NCBI RefSeq assembly: GCF_003732275.1
Contig: NZ_MOBM01000002.1
Span: 124,001 to 188,000 of the forward strand
Source of the DNA: Pseudomonas frederiksbergensis
GTDB taxonomy: Bacteria; Pseudomonadota; Gammaproteobacteria; Pseudomonadales; Pseudomonadaceae
Reading direction: 5' to 3'
DNA: 64,000 nt
Made by a program: the position numbers and the translations under genes. The number at the start of each line of letters is the position of its first letter. Positions within the stretch are counted from its first letter, which is position 1. The notes beneath the pieces were generated by a model, which had not been told where the DNA came from, did no database searches, and was given only the letters and a program-made list of their open reading frames with translations. Shown one piece after another: positions 27,377 to 37,039 of this stretch.

Positions 27377-27519
27377 TCTAGAATGTTAGGCACGTTACTC
27401 GATAATGTCTCATCCTTGAAGTCCAATTGTCGGATCTGCTGCGACAATGGTCGCCTGCCCGAATCGGGTAGGATTGACGAAAATGTCGGGCAAACTCGAA
27501 CAAAAAAGGAAAACCCGGG

Positions 27520-28515
27520 TTGAAACTCAGTGATATTGCACAGTTGGCCGGCGTCTCCGTGACCACCGCCAGTTATGTCATCAACGGCAAGGCTGAACAG
27601 CAACGCATCAGCAGCGCCACCGTCGAGCGCGTGCGCGCGGTGGTCGAACAACATGGCTTCACACCCAACCCTCAGGCCGCCGGGTTGCGCAGTCGGCACA
27701 CCCGCACCCTGGGGTTCATTCTGCCGGACCTGGAAAACCCCAGTTACGCGCGAATCGCCAAACTGCTGGAACAAGGCGCCCGGGCTCGCGGCTATCAACT
27801 GCTGATCGCCAGCTCCGACGATGCGCCGGACAGCGAACGGCAATTGCTGCAACTGTTCCGCGCCCGGCGCTGCGATGCGCTGATCGTCGCCAGTTGCCTG
27901 CCGGCCGGCGACGACAGTTATCGCCAGTTGCAGGCCAAAGGCATTCCGATCATCGCCATCGACCGGGTGATGGAGCCTGAGCACTTTTGCTCGGTGATCA
28001 GCGACGACCGCGAAGCCAGTCTGCAGCTTACCCGCAGCCTGTTGGACCCGTTGCCCAAGCAGATCGCGCTGATCGGTGCCCGTCCCGAATTGAGTATCAG
28101 CCAGGAACGGGCGGCAGGTTTCAAGGAAGCGCTGAACGGCTTCAAAGGCGAGGCGCTGATCGAGCACGGCGAGTCGTTCAGTCGTGAGTGCGGCAAACAA
28201 TTGATGGAAGAGTTGCTTCAGCGCCTGGGCCATTTGCCGGATGCGCTGGTGACCACCTCCTACGTGCTGCTTCAGGGCGTGTTCGATGCTTTGCACGACT
28301 TCCCGCTGAAAACCCGCCCGCTACGTCTGGGCACTTTCGGTGATACGCAGTTGCTGGACTTCCTGCCACTGCCGGTCAACGCCATGTCCCAGCAGCATCA
28401 ACTGATCGCCGACAAGGCTTTGCAACTGGCGTTGGCGGCCATTGAACAGGCCGATTACCAACCCGGCGTGCAGGCCATCGCGCGGACCTTCAAGCAGCGT
28501 ATTCATCAGGACTGA
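27520..28515 (+). CDS. cra: Catabolite repressor/activator Cra (FruR), LacI family
   Basis: 331 residues. An N-terminal LacI helix-turn-helix (MKLSDIAQLAGVSVTTASYVINGKA, residues 1-25) is followed by a periplasmic-binding-protein-like sensor domain. Family members release DNA on binding fructose-1-phosphate (or fructose-1,6-bisphosphate). The start is TTG at 27520, chosen because it gives the conserved LacI N-terminus and AAGGA lies nine nt upstream. Divergent from the PTS genes it should control. The tatD gene starts 3 nt after its stop. Confidence 0.93.
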   Translation: MKLSDIAQLAGVSVTTASYVINGKAEQQRISSATVERVRAVVEQHGFTPNPQAAGLRSRHTRTLGFILPDLENPSYARIAKLLEQGARARGYQLLIASSDDAPDSERQLLQLFRARRCDALIVASCLPAGDDSYRQLQAKGIPIIAIDRVMEPEHFCSVISDDREASLQLTRSLLDPLPKQIALIGARPELSISQERAAGFKEALNGFKGEALIEHGESFSRECGKQLMEELLQRLGHLPDALVTTSYVLLQGVFDALHDFPLKTRPLRLGTFGDTQLLDFLPLPVNAMSQQHQLIADKALQLALAAIEQADYQPGVQAIARTFKQRIHQD

Positions 28516-28518
28516 GCC

Positions 28519-29295
28519 GTGGAACTGATCGACACCCACACTCATCTGGATTTCCCGGATTTCGACGTGGATCGTCAGGCGCTGTTGGCCGAGAGCCGCG
28601 CCCTCGGCGTGCGGCGGATGGTGGTACTGGGGGTTTATCAGGCCAATTGGCAGCGGGTCTGGGACCTGGTGCAAAGCGATCCAGATCTGCATGCGGCGTT
28701 CGGTTTGCACCCGGTGTATCTGGATGACCATCGCCCTGAGGATTTGACCGAACTCGGTGACTGGCTGACGCGTCTGGCGGGCCATCGACAGCTATGTGCG
28801 GTGGGCGAGATCGGTCTGGATTACTTAATCGAAACTTTGGATCGCGAACGCCAGCAAGTGCTGTTCGACGCCCAACTGCAACTGGCGGCGGACTTCAATC
28901 TGCCGGCGCTGATTCATGTGCGACGCAGCCACGCGGCGGTGATTGCCACGCTCAAACGGTTTCGCTTGAAACGCGCGGGGATCATTCATGCCTTCGCCGG
29001 TAGCCAAGAAGAGGCCCGCGAATATATCAAGCTGGGTTTCAAACTCGGCCTCGGCGGCGCCGCGACCTGGCCGCAGGCCCTGCGCATGCACCGAGTGCTC
29101 GCCGGTTTGCCCGTTGAATCGGTGGTACTGGAAACCGACTCACCGGACATGGCGCCCGCGATGTTCCCCGGCCAACGCAACAGCCCGGCTCATTTACCGG
29201 CGATCTGCGAGGCACTGGCCGCCCTCATGGCGATCAGCCCCGAACAACTGGCTGTCGCCAGCACGGCCAATGCGTGTGAGTTGTTCAACTGGTAG
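28519..29295 (+). CDS. TatD-family metal-dependent hydrolase
   Basis: 258 residues, the usual TatD length. A TIM-barrel amidohydrolase with metal ligands in DTHTHLDF (N-terminus), GEIGLDY near 96, HVRRSH near 134, HAFAGS near 158 and ETDSPDM near 207. Family members are Mg-dependent 3'-5' exonucleases or deoxyribonucleases; the real substrate here is not certain. GTG start 3 nt after the cra stop, so probably co-transcribed with the regulator. A composite REP follows. Confidence 0.92.
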   Translation: MELIDTHTHLDFPDFDVDRQALLAESRALGVRRMVVLGVYQANWQRVWDLVQSDPDLHAAFGLHPVYLDDHRPEDLTELGDWLTRLAGHRQLCAVGEIGLDYLIETLDRERQQVLFDAQLQLAADFNLPALIHVRRSHAAVIATLKRFRLKRAGIIHAFAGSQEEAREYIKLGFKLGLGGAATWPQALRMHRVLAGLPVESVVLETDSPDMAPAMFPGQRNSPAHLPAICEALAALMAISPEQLAVASTANACELFNW

Positions 29296-29316
29296 TCAGT
29301 CGCCACACACATTCCC

Positions 29317-29469
29317 TGTGGGAGCGGGCTTTTGTGGCGAGGGGGCTTGCCCCCGTTCGGCTGCGAAGCAGTCGTAAACCAGACAACTTGATCTGTCTGG
29401 ACGGACGCCGGGGGCCGCTTCGCGACCCAACGGGGGCAAGCCCCCTCGCCACAAAAGCCCGCTCCCACA
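29317..29469. repeat. Composite nested REP element
   Basis: The outer arms are of the GTGGGAGCGGGC family (29317 on, and to 29469) and the inner arms of the TTTGTGGCGAGGG family (about 29332-29458) with GGCTGCGAAGCAGTCG inside. Two repeat families are nested in one 153-bp palindrome between tatD and the convergent chemoreceptor gene. Confidence 0.88.
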
Positions 29470-29487
29470 TTTGTTCCGGGGTGCTTT

Positions 29488-31518
29488 TTAAACCCGGAAC
29501 GCGCTGATCAATTGTTTGAGTTCCACCACCTGCGCCGACAACGCTCGGCTGGCATTTTCAGTCTGGTGCGCGCCGTCGGCGGTGCGCTCACCGGCGCGAT
29601 TGATCTCGACGATGTTCTGGTCGATGTCGTGAGCCACCGCTGTCTGCTGCTCTACGGCGGCGGCGATCTGCTGGTTCTGGTCGACGATCATGCCGACGGC
29701 ACCGAGGATGTTTTCCAGCGCCTGCTGGACCTTTTCCGACTGCCCGACTGTGCCCTTGGCCATCTGATGGCTGGTGCCCATCGCCTTGACCGCCGCCCCG
29801 ACACCGCTGTGCAGCTTGGCAATCATCTGCTCGATTTCTTCGGTCGATTGCTGGGTGCGTTTGGCCAGGGTCCGGACCTCGTCCGCCACCACCGCAAAAC
29901 CACGGCCCTGCTCGCCCGCACGCGCGGCTTCGATGGCCGCGTTGAGCGCCAGCAGGTTGGTCTGTTCGGCGATGCTTTTGATCACTTCCAGCACACGACT
30001 GATGGACTGGCTGTCGCTGGCCAGTTGATTGATCACCCGCACCGACTGATCGATCTCACTGGCCAGTGCAGCGATACTGCCCTGCTGAGACTCCACCAGC
30101 CCGCGCCCGCTAATGGTCTCGTCGTTGACGCTGTGGGCGCTGCTGACGGCCGCCGCGGCACTGCGCGCCACCTCCAGCGACGTGGCTGACATCTGGTTCA
30201 TCGCGGTGGCGACCTGCTCGATCTGCGTGCGCTGCCCCGTTACCGCCTGATTGCTCTGGGCAGACACGTTTTCGACCTGGCCGGCTTGGCGCTCGACCTC
30301 ACTGACGGTTTGGCCCACCCGCTCGATCAGGTCATGGATCTTCTTCACGGTGCCGGTGAATACCTCGCCCAACTCGCCCAGTTCATCGCGGCTGTTGGCG
30401 CTGAAGGTCACAGTCATGTCGCCGGCCGCCACCTTGTCCATCACCGCGCCAAGACGCTTGAGGGTGGTGCGGGTCGAGGCGTAGAAACCGCCATAGAGGT
30501 AAAAAATCAACACAAACACCACCGCCAATGCCACCGCCTGCAAAATCATGTGGGTGCGATGTTGCTCCAGTCGCTGCTGCAACTGGGTACCGAGAAACTT
30601 CAAAGTGGCTTCATTGAGTTGGTAGGTCTGGTCGATCAGGGCCGTGACCTGATCGTAAAAGCCCTGCCACGGCGCATCGAGGGTGTCAGCCATCACCACC
30701 TGTTCTTCGAACAGTTCACTGGCCTTTTTTAGGGAGGCCTTGCTGCTTTCGGCCTGAGCGGCCAGGGTTTCGTGCGCCGCTTTACTGGAGCCCAGAGCAT
30801 CCTGCAATTTCAGACCGTATTCGGCCTGAAGCTTTTCGATCTGCGCCAGCAACTCATCAAAACGGGTGCTCGACGCCGAATTGAGAAAGCCCTGCCCTAA
30901 CGAGTATGAACCCATCGCCCGGCCTTCGCCGAGTGTCTGGGTGACGGCTGGCGTGACGTTGGTAATCAGCTCGCTCAGCTGACGCATGTCGCTCTGGCTG
31001 TCGCGGCTCAGGCCGGCCTGACTGGCAATGACCTGGCTGAAAATCTGCGCATTGCCGAGCAATTTGCCGATCAGCGCACTTTTGCTTTGCAGGGAGGTTT
31101 CCGTTTGCTGGGCCTTGAACGCGGCGATCATTTCATCGCGCTTGCCATCGAAAAAGGTGATTTGCTCCGGGTCAGTGGTCATCGCCGCCAGCCCTTGCAA
31201 ACGGGTCAGAACGCTTTGCTCCAGAGCGCTGATATTCGATTCGACATGACCGGCCTTGCCGAACTGGCCAAGGGTGACGTTGATCTGCACGAGGTTGTTC
31301 AGGGTTTCCAGGTCCCGGCGCAGGCTCAGGCCGCTGCCCAGCAGGTCAAGGCTCTGCAGCTCGACCCGAGTGCCCTGGAATTCGCGATAGGAGTCGCGCA
31401 CCAGATAGAAGTTGGTCACCAGCATCGGCACGAGGAACAGCACGCTGATCAGGCTGAACTTCATGCCGAAGCTCAAGCGGTTCATCAGCGCGACGGCGGG
31501 ATAGAGCAAGCTCTTCAC
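29488..31518 (-). CDS. Methyl-accepting chemotaxis protein
   Basis: 676 residues. Membrane helix 1 at about 19-40, an all-alpha periplasmic sensor of about 285 residues (41-323), helix 2 at about 324-346, then HAMP and a cytoplasmic signalling domain. The hairpin tip is clear: SIAEQTNLLALNAAIEAARA near residue 525, followed by GFAVVADEVRTLA. The ligand is unknown; the long helical sensor suggests a four-helix-bundle or double-bundle type. No CheR-binding pentapeptide is at the C-terminus (ends LISAFRV). In P. aeruginosa a chemoreceptor also lies beside ampE (from memory). Confidence 0.93.
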   Translation of the reverse strand: MKSLLYPAVALMNRLSFGMKFSLISVLFLVPMLVTNFYLVRDSYREFQGTRVELQSLDLLGSGLSLRRDLETLNNLVQINVTLGQFGKAGHVESNISALEQSVLTRLQGLAAMTTDPEQITFFDGKRDEMIAAFKAQQTETSLQSKSALIGKLLGNAQIFSQVIASQAGLSRDSQSDMRQLSELITNVTPAVTQTLGEGRAMGSYSLGQGFLNSASSTRFDELLAQIEKLQAEYGLKLQDALGSSKAAHETLAAQAESSKASLKKASELFEEQVVMADTLDAPWQGFYDQVTALIDQTYQLNEATLKFLGTQLQQRLEQHRTHMILQAVALAVVFVLIFYLYGGFYASTRTTLKRLGAVMDKVAAGDMTVTFSANSRDELGELGEVFTGTVKKIHDLIERVGQTVSEVERQAGQVENVSAQSNQAVTGQRTQIEQVATAMNQMSATSLEVARSAAAAVSSAHSVNDETISGRGLVESQQGSIAALASEIDQSVRVINQLASDSQSISRVLEVIKSIAEQTNLLALNAAIEAARAGEQGRGFAVVADEVRTLAKRTQQSTEEIEQMIAKLHSGVGAAVKAMGTSHQMAKGTVGQSEKVQQALENILGAVGMIVDQNQQIAAAVEQQTAVAHDIDQNIVEINRAGERTADGAHQTENASRALSAQVVELKQLISAFRV

Positions 31519-31641
31519 TGTGAAGTCTCCCTTTGATTTCTTATTTTTATGGCAGGCGCGCAGAGACAGCAGATAGCCACTATTGGCGCTATCTCTGTAT
31601 AGCCTAAATCGACGGAGGGTTTTGTAACTTAAGGTTAACGA

Positions 31642-31716
31642 AAAAGATCGCAGCCTTCGGCAGCTCCTACAGATTCACACGATTCCTGTAGGAGCTGCCG
31701 AAGGCTGCGATCTTTT
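31642..31716. repeat. REP pair, TAGGAGCTGCCGAAGG family (copy 2)
   Basis: AAAAGATCGCAGCCTTCGGC and onward pairs with its complement ending in GATCTTTT; the loop is only about 18 nt. The flanking A and T runs mean it could also stop transcription in either direction between the mcp promoter region and ampE. Confidence 0.88.
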
Positions 31717-31732
31717 CGATTCAAAGCAGAAG

Positions 31733-32569
31733 TCAGGACAAAACAGTCCACAACGCAAACCCGGCATACCAAAGCACTGCCGCGCGCAGCAGTAGTTCCC
31801 AGATCCGGTCGAGGCTGTTGATACCGTCCGGCCCGACCACCGGCGCCGGAATTTCACCGGCCACCAACCCGACCTTCTCGATCAGTTGAGTGGCGCTGAT
31901 GTTCCAATTCAGTAGCTCGTGCAGCATCACCCGGCCGACCGCGACAAAGTTGCCGACCAGCGCAAAACTCGCCGCCAGCAGTCGCACCGGCACCCAATCG
32001 AACGCATGACGCAGCTGTGCCGCTCGCTCGACCACGGCCGGGTTCTGCCCGTGCTCCTCGGCCAGCGCCAGCAGTCGATAACTCAGTGCGGCAACCGGGC
32101 CCAGCAAGAAATACCAGAAGATGACCGCGAAAAAGCTCTGATAGGCCTGCCACAGCAGATGCCCTTCAACTCGCTCCAGCAGTTGCTCGCCGCTGTCAGC
32201 GCAAATATTCAGGTCGCGTTTGGCCACATGAGCGGCGGCTTGCAGGTCTTCCCGGCGCCAGGCATCGCGAAACGGCCCCAGGTCGGCCAGCAGATCACCA
32301 CGGCCCAGACTGTAAATCACCACCAGCAGATGCACCGGCAACGCCAGCAAGCCGTAAGCCACCGGCTCCAGCACCAGCAACAGCAAACCCAGCAGCGCCA
32401 CCGGCAACAACACCAGCACCACCAGTATCAGCCACGGACGGTTTGTCATGCGTGGGTTGGTTTCAAGCTTGTTCAGCTCGCGCACCCAGCCGCCATCACG
32501 TTGAACCCGATGGCGCAGGGCCGAGAACTTCTCGATCCACACCGCCAACAGCAGCACCAGAAAACTCAT
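31733..32569 (-). CDS. ampE: AmpE, beta-lactamase induction modulator, membrane protein
   Basis: 278 residues of the AmpE/CobD-like membrane family, with about four helices (MSFLVLLLAVWIEKF at the N-terminus; LILVVLVLLPVALLGLLLLVL; FFAVIFWYFLLGPVAALSYRL; a C-terminal helix). AmpE is co-transcribed with ampD and is linked to beta-lactamase induction and cell-wall recycling, but its biochemical role is unclear. The start is 2 nt after the ampD stop; the Shine-Dalgarno (AAGGAGTAA) includes that stop. Confidence 0.95.
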   Translation of the reverse strand: MSFLVLLLAVWIEKFSALRHRVQRDGGWVRELNKLETNPRMTNRPWLILVVLVLLPVALLGLLLLVLEPVAYGLLALPVHLLVVIYSLGRGDLLADLGPFRDAWRREDLQAAAHVAKRDLNICADSGEQLLERVEGHLLWQAYQSFFAVIFWYFLLGPVAALSYRLLALAEEHGQNPAVVERAAQLRHAFDWVPVRLLAASFALVGNFVAVGRVMLHELLNWNISATQLIEKVGLVAGEIPAPVVGPDGINSLDRIWELLLRAAVLWYAGFALWTVLS

Positions 32570-32571
32570 TG

Positions 32572-33141
32572 TTACTCCTTTTTTTCCAGAGCAGCTTTTG
32601 CCAGAGCCGCGCGATAGCGTGCCCAGTCAAACGCCGGTCCCGGATCAGTCTTGCGCCCGGGTGCGATATCGCTATGCCCGCAGATACGTTGTGCGGTGAT
32701 ACCCGTGAAGGCGCTTTGCAGCTGTCGCGTCAGGGCCGTCAACGCTTGATATTGGGCGTCGGTGAACGGCAGATCATCCGTGCCTTCAAGCTCGATGCCC
32801 ACGGAAAAATCGTTACAGGTTTCCCGTCCTTCGAAACACGAGACGCCAGCATGCCAGGCACGCTCAAGACAAGAGACAAACTGAGTGACGGTGCCGTCAC
32901 GTTCAATCAGAAAATGCGCAGACACCCGCAGGTCGGCGATCCCTGCAAAGTAGGGATGTTCCGTGACATCCAGACGATTCTGGAAAAATTCCTGCACCTT
33001 GCCGGTCAGAAACTGCGCTGGCGGCAGACTGATGTTGTGGATCACCAGCAGGGAAATTTCGCCCTCGGGGCGTGCATTGAAGTTGGGCGAGGGGCATACG
33101 CGCACGCCCTGACACCAACCGCTCGCGGGGTCCAACTGCAT
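32572..33141 (-). CDS. ampD: N-acetyl-anhydromuramyl-L-alanine amidase AmpD
   Basis: 189 residues from the ATG at 33141 (AAGGAAC upstream); a longer frame to 33300 overlaps the neighbouring gene and lacks family support. It is an Amidase_2 (PGRP-like) zinc amidase that splits 1,6-anhydro-muropeptides in the cytoplasm. The zinc ligands are the His in LLVIHNISLPP (near 38), the His in CGHSDIAPG (near 158) and the Asp in RKTDPGPAFDW. Loss of AmpD derepresses AmpC beta-lactamase through AmpR. No signal peptide, as expected for the cytoplasmic paralogue. Confidence 0.96.
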   Translation of the reverse strand: MQLDPASGWCQGVRVCPSPNFNARPEGEISLLVIHNISLPPAQFLTGKVQEFFQNRLDVTEHPYFAGIADLRVSAHFLIERDGTVTQFVSCLERAWHAGVSCFEGRETCNDFSVGIELEGTDDLPFTDAQYQALTALTRQLQSAFTGITAQRICGHSDIAPGRKTDPGPAFDWARYRAALAKAALEKKE

Positions 33142-33205
33142 ACAGGTTCCTTCAACGACGACTGTGTTGGTACCCAGTATGCCGCGATAGACCCTCCGCG
33201 CGCGA

Positions 33206-35413
33206 TCACTTGCCGCGATTGAGACGCCGCAGGTTGCCCAACACCGACTCCAGCGCCCGGTCGAACAGCAAGGTGTCGTCCAGCGTTCGCACCGCGCCAC
33301 GCCGGAATTCCAGAGCCAGGCCGGTACGGCTGTGCTCCAGCACTTTCATCCCGGTACGGTTGACGAAGATGTATTTGTCGGTGGCTTCAATGATCGCCAC
33401 CAGCTTGCCGCGCAGGGTGTTTTCCTCGTCTTCCTGAAACTCGACCCAGCAGCCCAGGTGCAGCTGATCGACCTGAAGCAGAGCAACATCGTCCTCCGGC
33501 AAACGCATCGATGCCGTTTCGACCGGGCCTTCGTCAGCGGTGCGAAGCACGATTTCCTGCTGCACTTCGACCATCATCGGTGCGTCAACAGCCGTGCTTT
33601 TCTGGCCCGGACGTTCGAACAACTGAAGGTGCAAAACTTCCAGCTCGCTGAAAAACTCGCCGGTGGCGAACGGGTCGAATGCCGAGCTGTTCAAGCCATC
33701 GCGCAACGACTTGAGCAACCCCGGCACCAGCGACAACAAGCGCAGGCTCGCGTCGGGTTCGTCATGGCGTTGCACGCTCCAGATCAATTGCGCCATGGTC
33801 TGCACATCTGCATGCCATTCGGCGGACTGATCACCGTGCTTGAGGCAGGTCAGCAACAGCACTTTGCTCCAGGCCTCCTGGACAAACGCCACCACGCGGT
33901 GCGGCAGCACCTTGCCCACCAATGCCTGATTCAGCGCCTGCTCGACGCGCTGACGCGCCAGTTCGGTCCTGGCACGACCTTCTTCGGCGTCACGGGTGCG
34001 TTGCTCGAGTAATTCGCTGCGACGGCGTTCGTCACTGGTGAAGGCGAGAAAATCCGCCAGCAATTCGGAGAAGATCGCCGGGTCATCGACAAAGTCGTTC
34101 AGCAAACGCTGCACCACTTGCTCGATGCGCAGGTACAGGCTGTCGCGCTCATGGTCATCGCACTCGCCCCAGCCCATGGCCGCAGCGGCGATTTCGTTGA
34201 GTAAACGCCGGGCCGGATGGCTGCTACGACTGAAGAAGCTCTTGTCGAGCACCGCGACTTTCAGCATCGGGATCTGCAAACGGCCGATCAGCGCCTTGAG
34301 GGAGTCCGGCAGGTTACGGTCATCGAGGATGCATTCGAAGAGCATGGCGATCAGGTTGATCACGTCTTCGTCGGCCACCCCCACCACGCGCGACTTGCCG
34401 CTTTTGACGCTGACCCGGGTCAGCAGTTGTTCGAGCTGATTACGCAGATCGAAGTCGTCCGGAGCCGCCAGCTCCGGTACGTATTGCTGCAAGTGCGAGA
34501 GCAGGCGCAGCAGGTCGCGGGTTGAAATGGGCTGGGTCTGGGCGCTGACTTCCAGGGTCGGCGCAACGCTGCCACGCACGTGGAACAGCAATTCCTGCAA
34601 GGCGGCGAAGACTTCCTGCACGCCCTCGTCAATCTGTGTATTGCCAGTCCTTACGCCTGTCTCGGCGGGGTCAGCACGAACACTCGCAGCCGCCCGATCG
34701 GTGGCACGCCGCGCCGGGGCGGGCTTGAGGTCCGGCAGCACGCCGGTGGCGATCAGCAGTTGATTGGCTTCGGCGTAAAGCTGATCAGCATTGCTGAGCA
34801 CATAACGTTCGAACAGCTTGAGGATGATCAGCTTGACCTTGATCTCCATGCCCAGGTTGCGCCCGGCCTGCAAGAAATACTCGCAAAGCAGCGTCGGCCC
34901 CAAGGGGTTGTACTGCTCGACCAGCGTCTTGCTCAACAGTGTGCTGAGTCGGGCGGTGAGCTGGTCGAGGGCGAAACCGTCGCGATTCAGCACTTTGCCG
35001 ACCATCGCCTCCACCGCCACGTTGCGCTCCATGTCGTCATTGGGCATCGACGCCGAGGCATCGAAAGCCAATGCCCGGGGCAAGGCAGCTTGGGAAATGT
35101 CGTACTGCGCGAGGCTGACGAAGGCCTCCAAGAATTGCTCGAGAAATCCGCGTTCGATGCTTTTGCGCTTGAGGCGCAAATCGCGCATGGCCTCGAAGAA
35201 GATGTTTTGCTCGACATCATTTCGGGCCCGGTCGGCCATTTCGAACAGGGTGTCGTCGGCGTTATCGAACAATTCCTGCAAACCTTGCTTGAGTTGTTGA
35301 GCGGCCTTGTCGCGAACCTGAAGCAGAATCACGGGCAGGCGGGCGAGCGGCGAGTGAGTCGCCTGGTCGGTAGCGGCCTTGTGCAAAGGCACTACATTCC
35401 CGTCGTTGTGCAT
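33206..35413 (-). CDS. DUF1631 family protein
   Basis: 735 residues from the ATG at 35413, which has a perfect AGGAGG five nt upstream; the longer frame to 35512 is unlikely. It is largely alpha-helical and acidic, without signal peptide or membrane helices, and matches the DUF1631 proteins found between ampD and nadC in pseudomonads. The C-terminal part (about 600-700) resembles a small beta domain (LGCWVEFQEDEENTLRGKL, KYIFVNRTGMKVLEHS), reminiscent of a PilZ-like fold; that similarity is my inference. Function unknown; possibly a c-di-GMP-linked or regulatory factor. Confidence 0.85.
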   Translation of the reverse strand: MHNDGNVVPLHKAATDQATHSPLARLPVILLQVRDKAAQQLKQGLQELFDNADDTLFEMADRARNDVEQNIFFEAMRDLRLKRKSIERGFLEQFLEAFVSLAQYDISQAALPRALAFDASASMPNDDMERNVAVEAMVGKVLNRDGFALDQLTARLSTLLSKTLVEQYNPLGPTLLCEYFLQAGRNLGMEIKVKLIILKLFERYVLSNADQLYAEANQLLIATGVLPDLKPAPARRATDRAAASVRADPAETGVRTGNTQIDEGVQEVFAALQELLFHVRGSVAPTLEVSAQTQPISTRDLLRLLSHLQQYVPELAAPDDFDLRNQLEQLLTRVSVKSGKSRVVGVADEDVINLIAMLFECILDDRNLPDSLKALIGRLQIPMLKVAVLDKSFFSRSSHPARRLLNEIAAAAMGWGECDDHERDSLYLRIEQVVQRLLNDFVDDPAIFSELLADFLAFTSDERRRSELLEQRTRDAEEGRARTELARQRVEQALNQALVGKVLPHRVVAFVQEAWSKVLLLTCLKHGDQSAEWHADVQTMAQLIWSVQRHDEPDASLRLLSLVPGLLKSLRDGLNSSAFDPFATGEFFSELEVLHLQLFERPGQKSTAVDAPMMVEVQQEIVLRTADEGPVETASMRLPEDDVALLQVDQLHLGCWVEFQEDEENTLRGKLVAIIEATDKYIFVNRTGMKVLEHSRTGLALEFRRGAVRTLDDTLLFDRALESVLGNLRRLNRGK

Positions 35414-35536
35414 CCAAGCCTCCTGAAACGGTGATTCTTCGGTTCGGTTCGATAAGAAAGTCGAGCACGCCATACAGCCCATGCTCAACGGACAGTCACC
35501 ACCCGTTGTCATTCAATAATCGGGAACTCAACGTTA

Positions 35537-35556
35537 CGTCAAAGCTATGACGTCAA
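35537..35556 (-). promoter_or_regulatory. Direct repeat of TTTGACGT upstream of the DUF1631 gene
   Basis: On the minus strand TTTGACGTCATAGC is followed by TTTGACGTAACG; two TTGACG copies lie 14 nt apart. One could be a -35 with a weak TATTGA 18 nt on. The rest of the 357-bp gap (35414-35770) holds the nadC promoter and no gene that I can see. Confidence 0.3.
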
Positions 35557-35713
35557 ATGCAAGGCGAATTATCTGCAAAAGACTCTCCTTGTGCCAGCAG
35601 ACTCTGCCCGCCCCCAAGAAATAGACGCCTAAGAAAGACCCTTGCTTAGCGCGGATTGCTCGCATGAATCGACCAAATGCAGGTTCACGAACGATGGAAT
35701 GGCCGCTGACGCC

Positions 35714-35743
35714 TTGGGTTGCCTCGCAGCATGGCCCTATAAT
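35714..35743 (+). promoter_or_regulatory. nadC promoter
   Basis: TTGGGT (35714-35719) and a perfect TATAAT (35738-35743) with an 18-nt spacer, 27 nt before the nadC ATG. Confidence 0.65.
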
Positions 35744-35770
35744 CGGGCCACTTTGTTTGTGGAGCCCGTT

Positions 35771-36619
35771 ATGCCGAATCTACGTCTCGCCGATTTGACC
35801 GCCGAAATCGAAGCCAACGTGCGCCGTGCGTTGCTCGAGGACATCGGCAGCGGCGACATCACCGCACAATTGATCCCGGCCGAACGCCTGGCTAAAGCCA
35901 CCATCATCACTCGCGATGCGGCTGTCATTGCTGGCACCGCGTGGGTGGATGCGGTTTTCCGGCAATTGGACCCGCGAGTTGCCGTTCATTGGCAGGTGCG
36001 CGACGGCGAACGGGTGAAACCCAATCAGGTGCTATTTCATCTCGAAGGCCCGGCGCGCTCGCTGCTGACGGGTGAGCGTAGTGCTCTTAATTTCCTGCAA
36101 ATGCTGTCCGGCGTGGCCACTCGCGCGCAATACCTTGCCGATTTCGTCACCGAAACCCAGGTGAAGTTGCTCGACACACGCAAAACCTTGCCGGGGCTGC
36201 GTCTGGCCCAGAAATACGCCGTAACCTGCGGCAGCTGCCACAACCACCGCATCGGCCTGTATGACGCCTTCCTGATCAAGGAAAACCATATCGCCGCTTG
36301 CGGTGGCATTCCTGAGGCTATCGCAGCCGCGCACAAGATCGCCCCGGGCAAACCGGTGGAGATCGAAGTGGAAAGCCTGGCGGAGCTGAAGGAAGCACTG
36401 GCGGCGGGTGCCGACATCATCATGCTCGATGAACTGAGCCTGGATGACATGCGCGAAGCCGTGCGCCTGAACGCTGGCAAGGCAAAACTGGAGGCCAGCG
36501 GCGGTATCAACGAAAGCACGTTGCTGCCAATTGCCGAAACCGGGGTGGATTATATTTCGATTGGTGCGATGACCAAGGATGTGAAGGCTGTGGACCTGTC
36601 GATGCGCTTAAGCCTCTGA
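35771..36619 (+). CDS. nadC: Nicotinate-nucleotide diphosphorylase (quinolinate phosphoribosyltransferase)
   Basis: 282 residues. It makes nicotinate mononucleotide from quinolinate and PRPP in NAD synthesis. The start at 35771 is set by GGAG six nt upstream; an ATG-led extension to 35642 overlaps the promoter. Family motifs are [27 protein letters not shown] (near 105), [11 protein letters not shown] (near 137), [17 protein letters not shown] (near 157), and the C-terminal EASGGINE and [10 protein letters not shown]. Monocistronic, followed by a REP. Confidence 0.97.
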   Translation: MPNLRLADLTAEIEANVRRALLEDIGSGDITAQLIPAERLAKATIITRDAAVIAGTAWVDAVFRQLDPRVAVHWQVRDGERVKPNQVLFHLEGPARSLLTGERSALNFLQMLSGVATRAQYLADFVTETQVKLLDTRKTLPGLRLAQKYAVTCGSCHNHRIGLYDAFLIKENHIAACGGIPEAIAAAHKIAPGKPVEIEVESLAELKEALAAGADIIMLDELSLDDMREAVRLNAGKAKLEASGGINESTLLPIAETGVDYISIGAMTKDVKAVDLSMRLSL

Positions 36620-36642
36620 CCGAGAAAACGCCCGATTCAAAG

Positions 36643-36730
36643 GTGGGAGCGGGCTTGCTCGCGAAGAGGGTGAGTCAGTCGACGTAATTGTCGCCTGACT
36701 CACCGCTTTCGCGAACAAGCCCGCTCCCAC
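36643..36730. repeat. REP pair, GTGGGAGC family (copy 5)
   Basis: GTGGGAGCGGGCTTGCTCGC at the left and its complement ending GCCCGCTCCCAC at the right. An inner pair GAGTCAG/CTGACTC extends the stem. It lies between convergent nadC and the DUF6388 gene. Confidence 0.9.
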
Positions 36731-36733
36731 AGG

Positions 36734-37039
36734 TCAGACCACCAGATTATTCATCTCGCAGTACTCTTCCCACTCGACGCCCAATACCTCGGCCGCCTCC
36801 TTGTGCAGCGCCAGGCGCGCAGCCTCGTACTCTTCCGGGCTTGAGGTGTACTTGAGCGTCAGTTCCCACGGCTGCAAGCCCTGAGCTTCTGCTTCATCCT
36901 CAAACGCCCACTGGATCTGGTCTTTCTGATCGTCGGCTGGCAAGTCCTTGATCTCTTCGGCTAGCTGGGGCGACTCAAGCAGGTACTTTTTAAGCGCTTC
37001 TTCGTGTCTGGCTTCTTGGCTCAATTCTTTAACAGTCAT
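36734..37039 (-). CDS. DUF6388-like small acidic protein
   Basis: 101 residues starting MTVKELSQEARHEEALKKYL; a longer frame to 37144 lacks support. The protein is acidic and helical with many Glu and Ala and ends EEYCEMNNLVV. The pattern HEEALKKYL... AFEDEAEAQGLQPWELTLKY resembles a small Pseudomonas family I know as DUF6388; the assignment is from memory. Function unknown. No signal peptide. The 302-bp gap to the next gene (37040-37341) shows no gene and no convincing promoter. Confidence 0.72.
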   Translation of the reverse strand: MTVKELSQEARHEEALKKYLLESPQLAEEIKDLPADDQKDQIQWAFEDEAEAQGLQPWELTLKYTSSPEEYEAARLALHKEAAEVLGVEWEEYCEMNNLVV

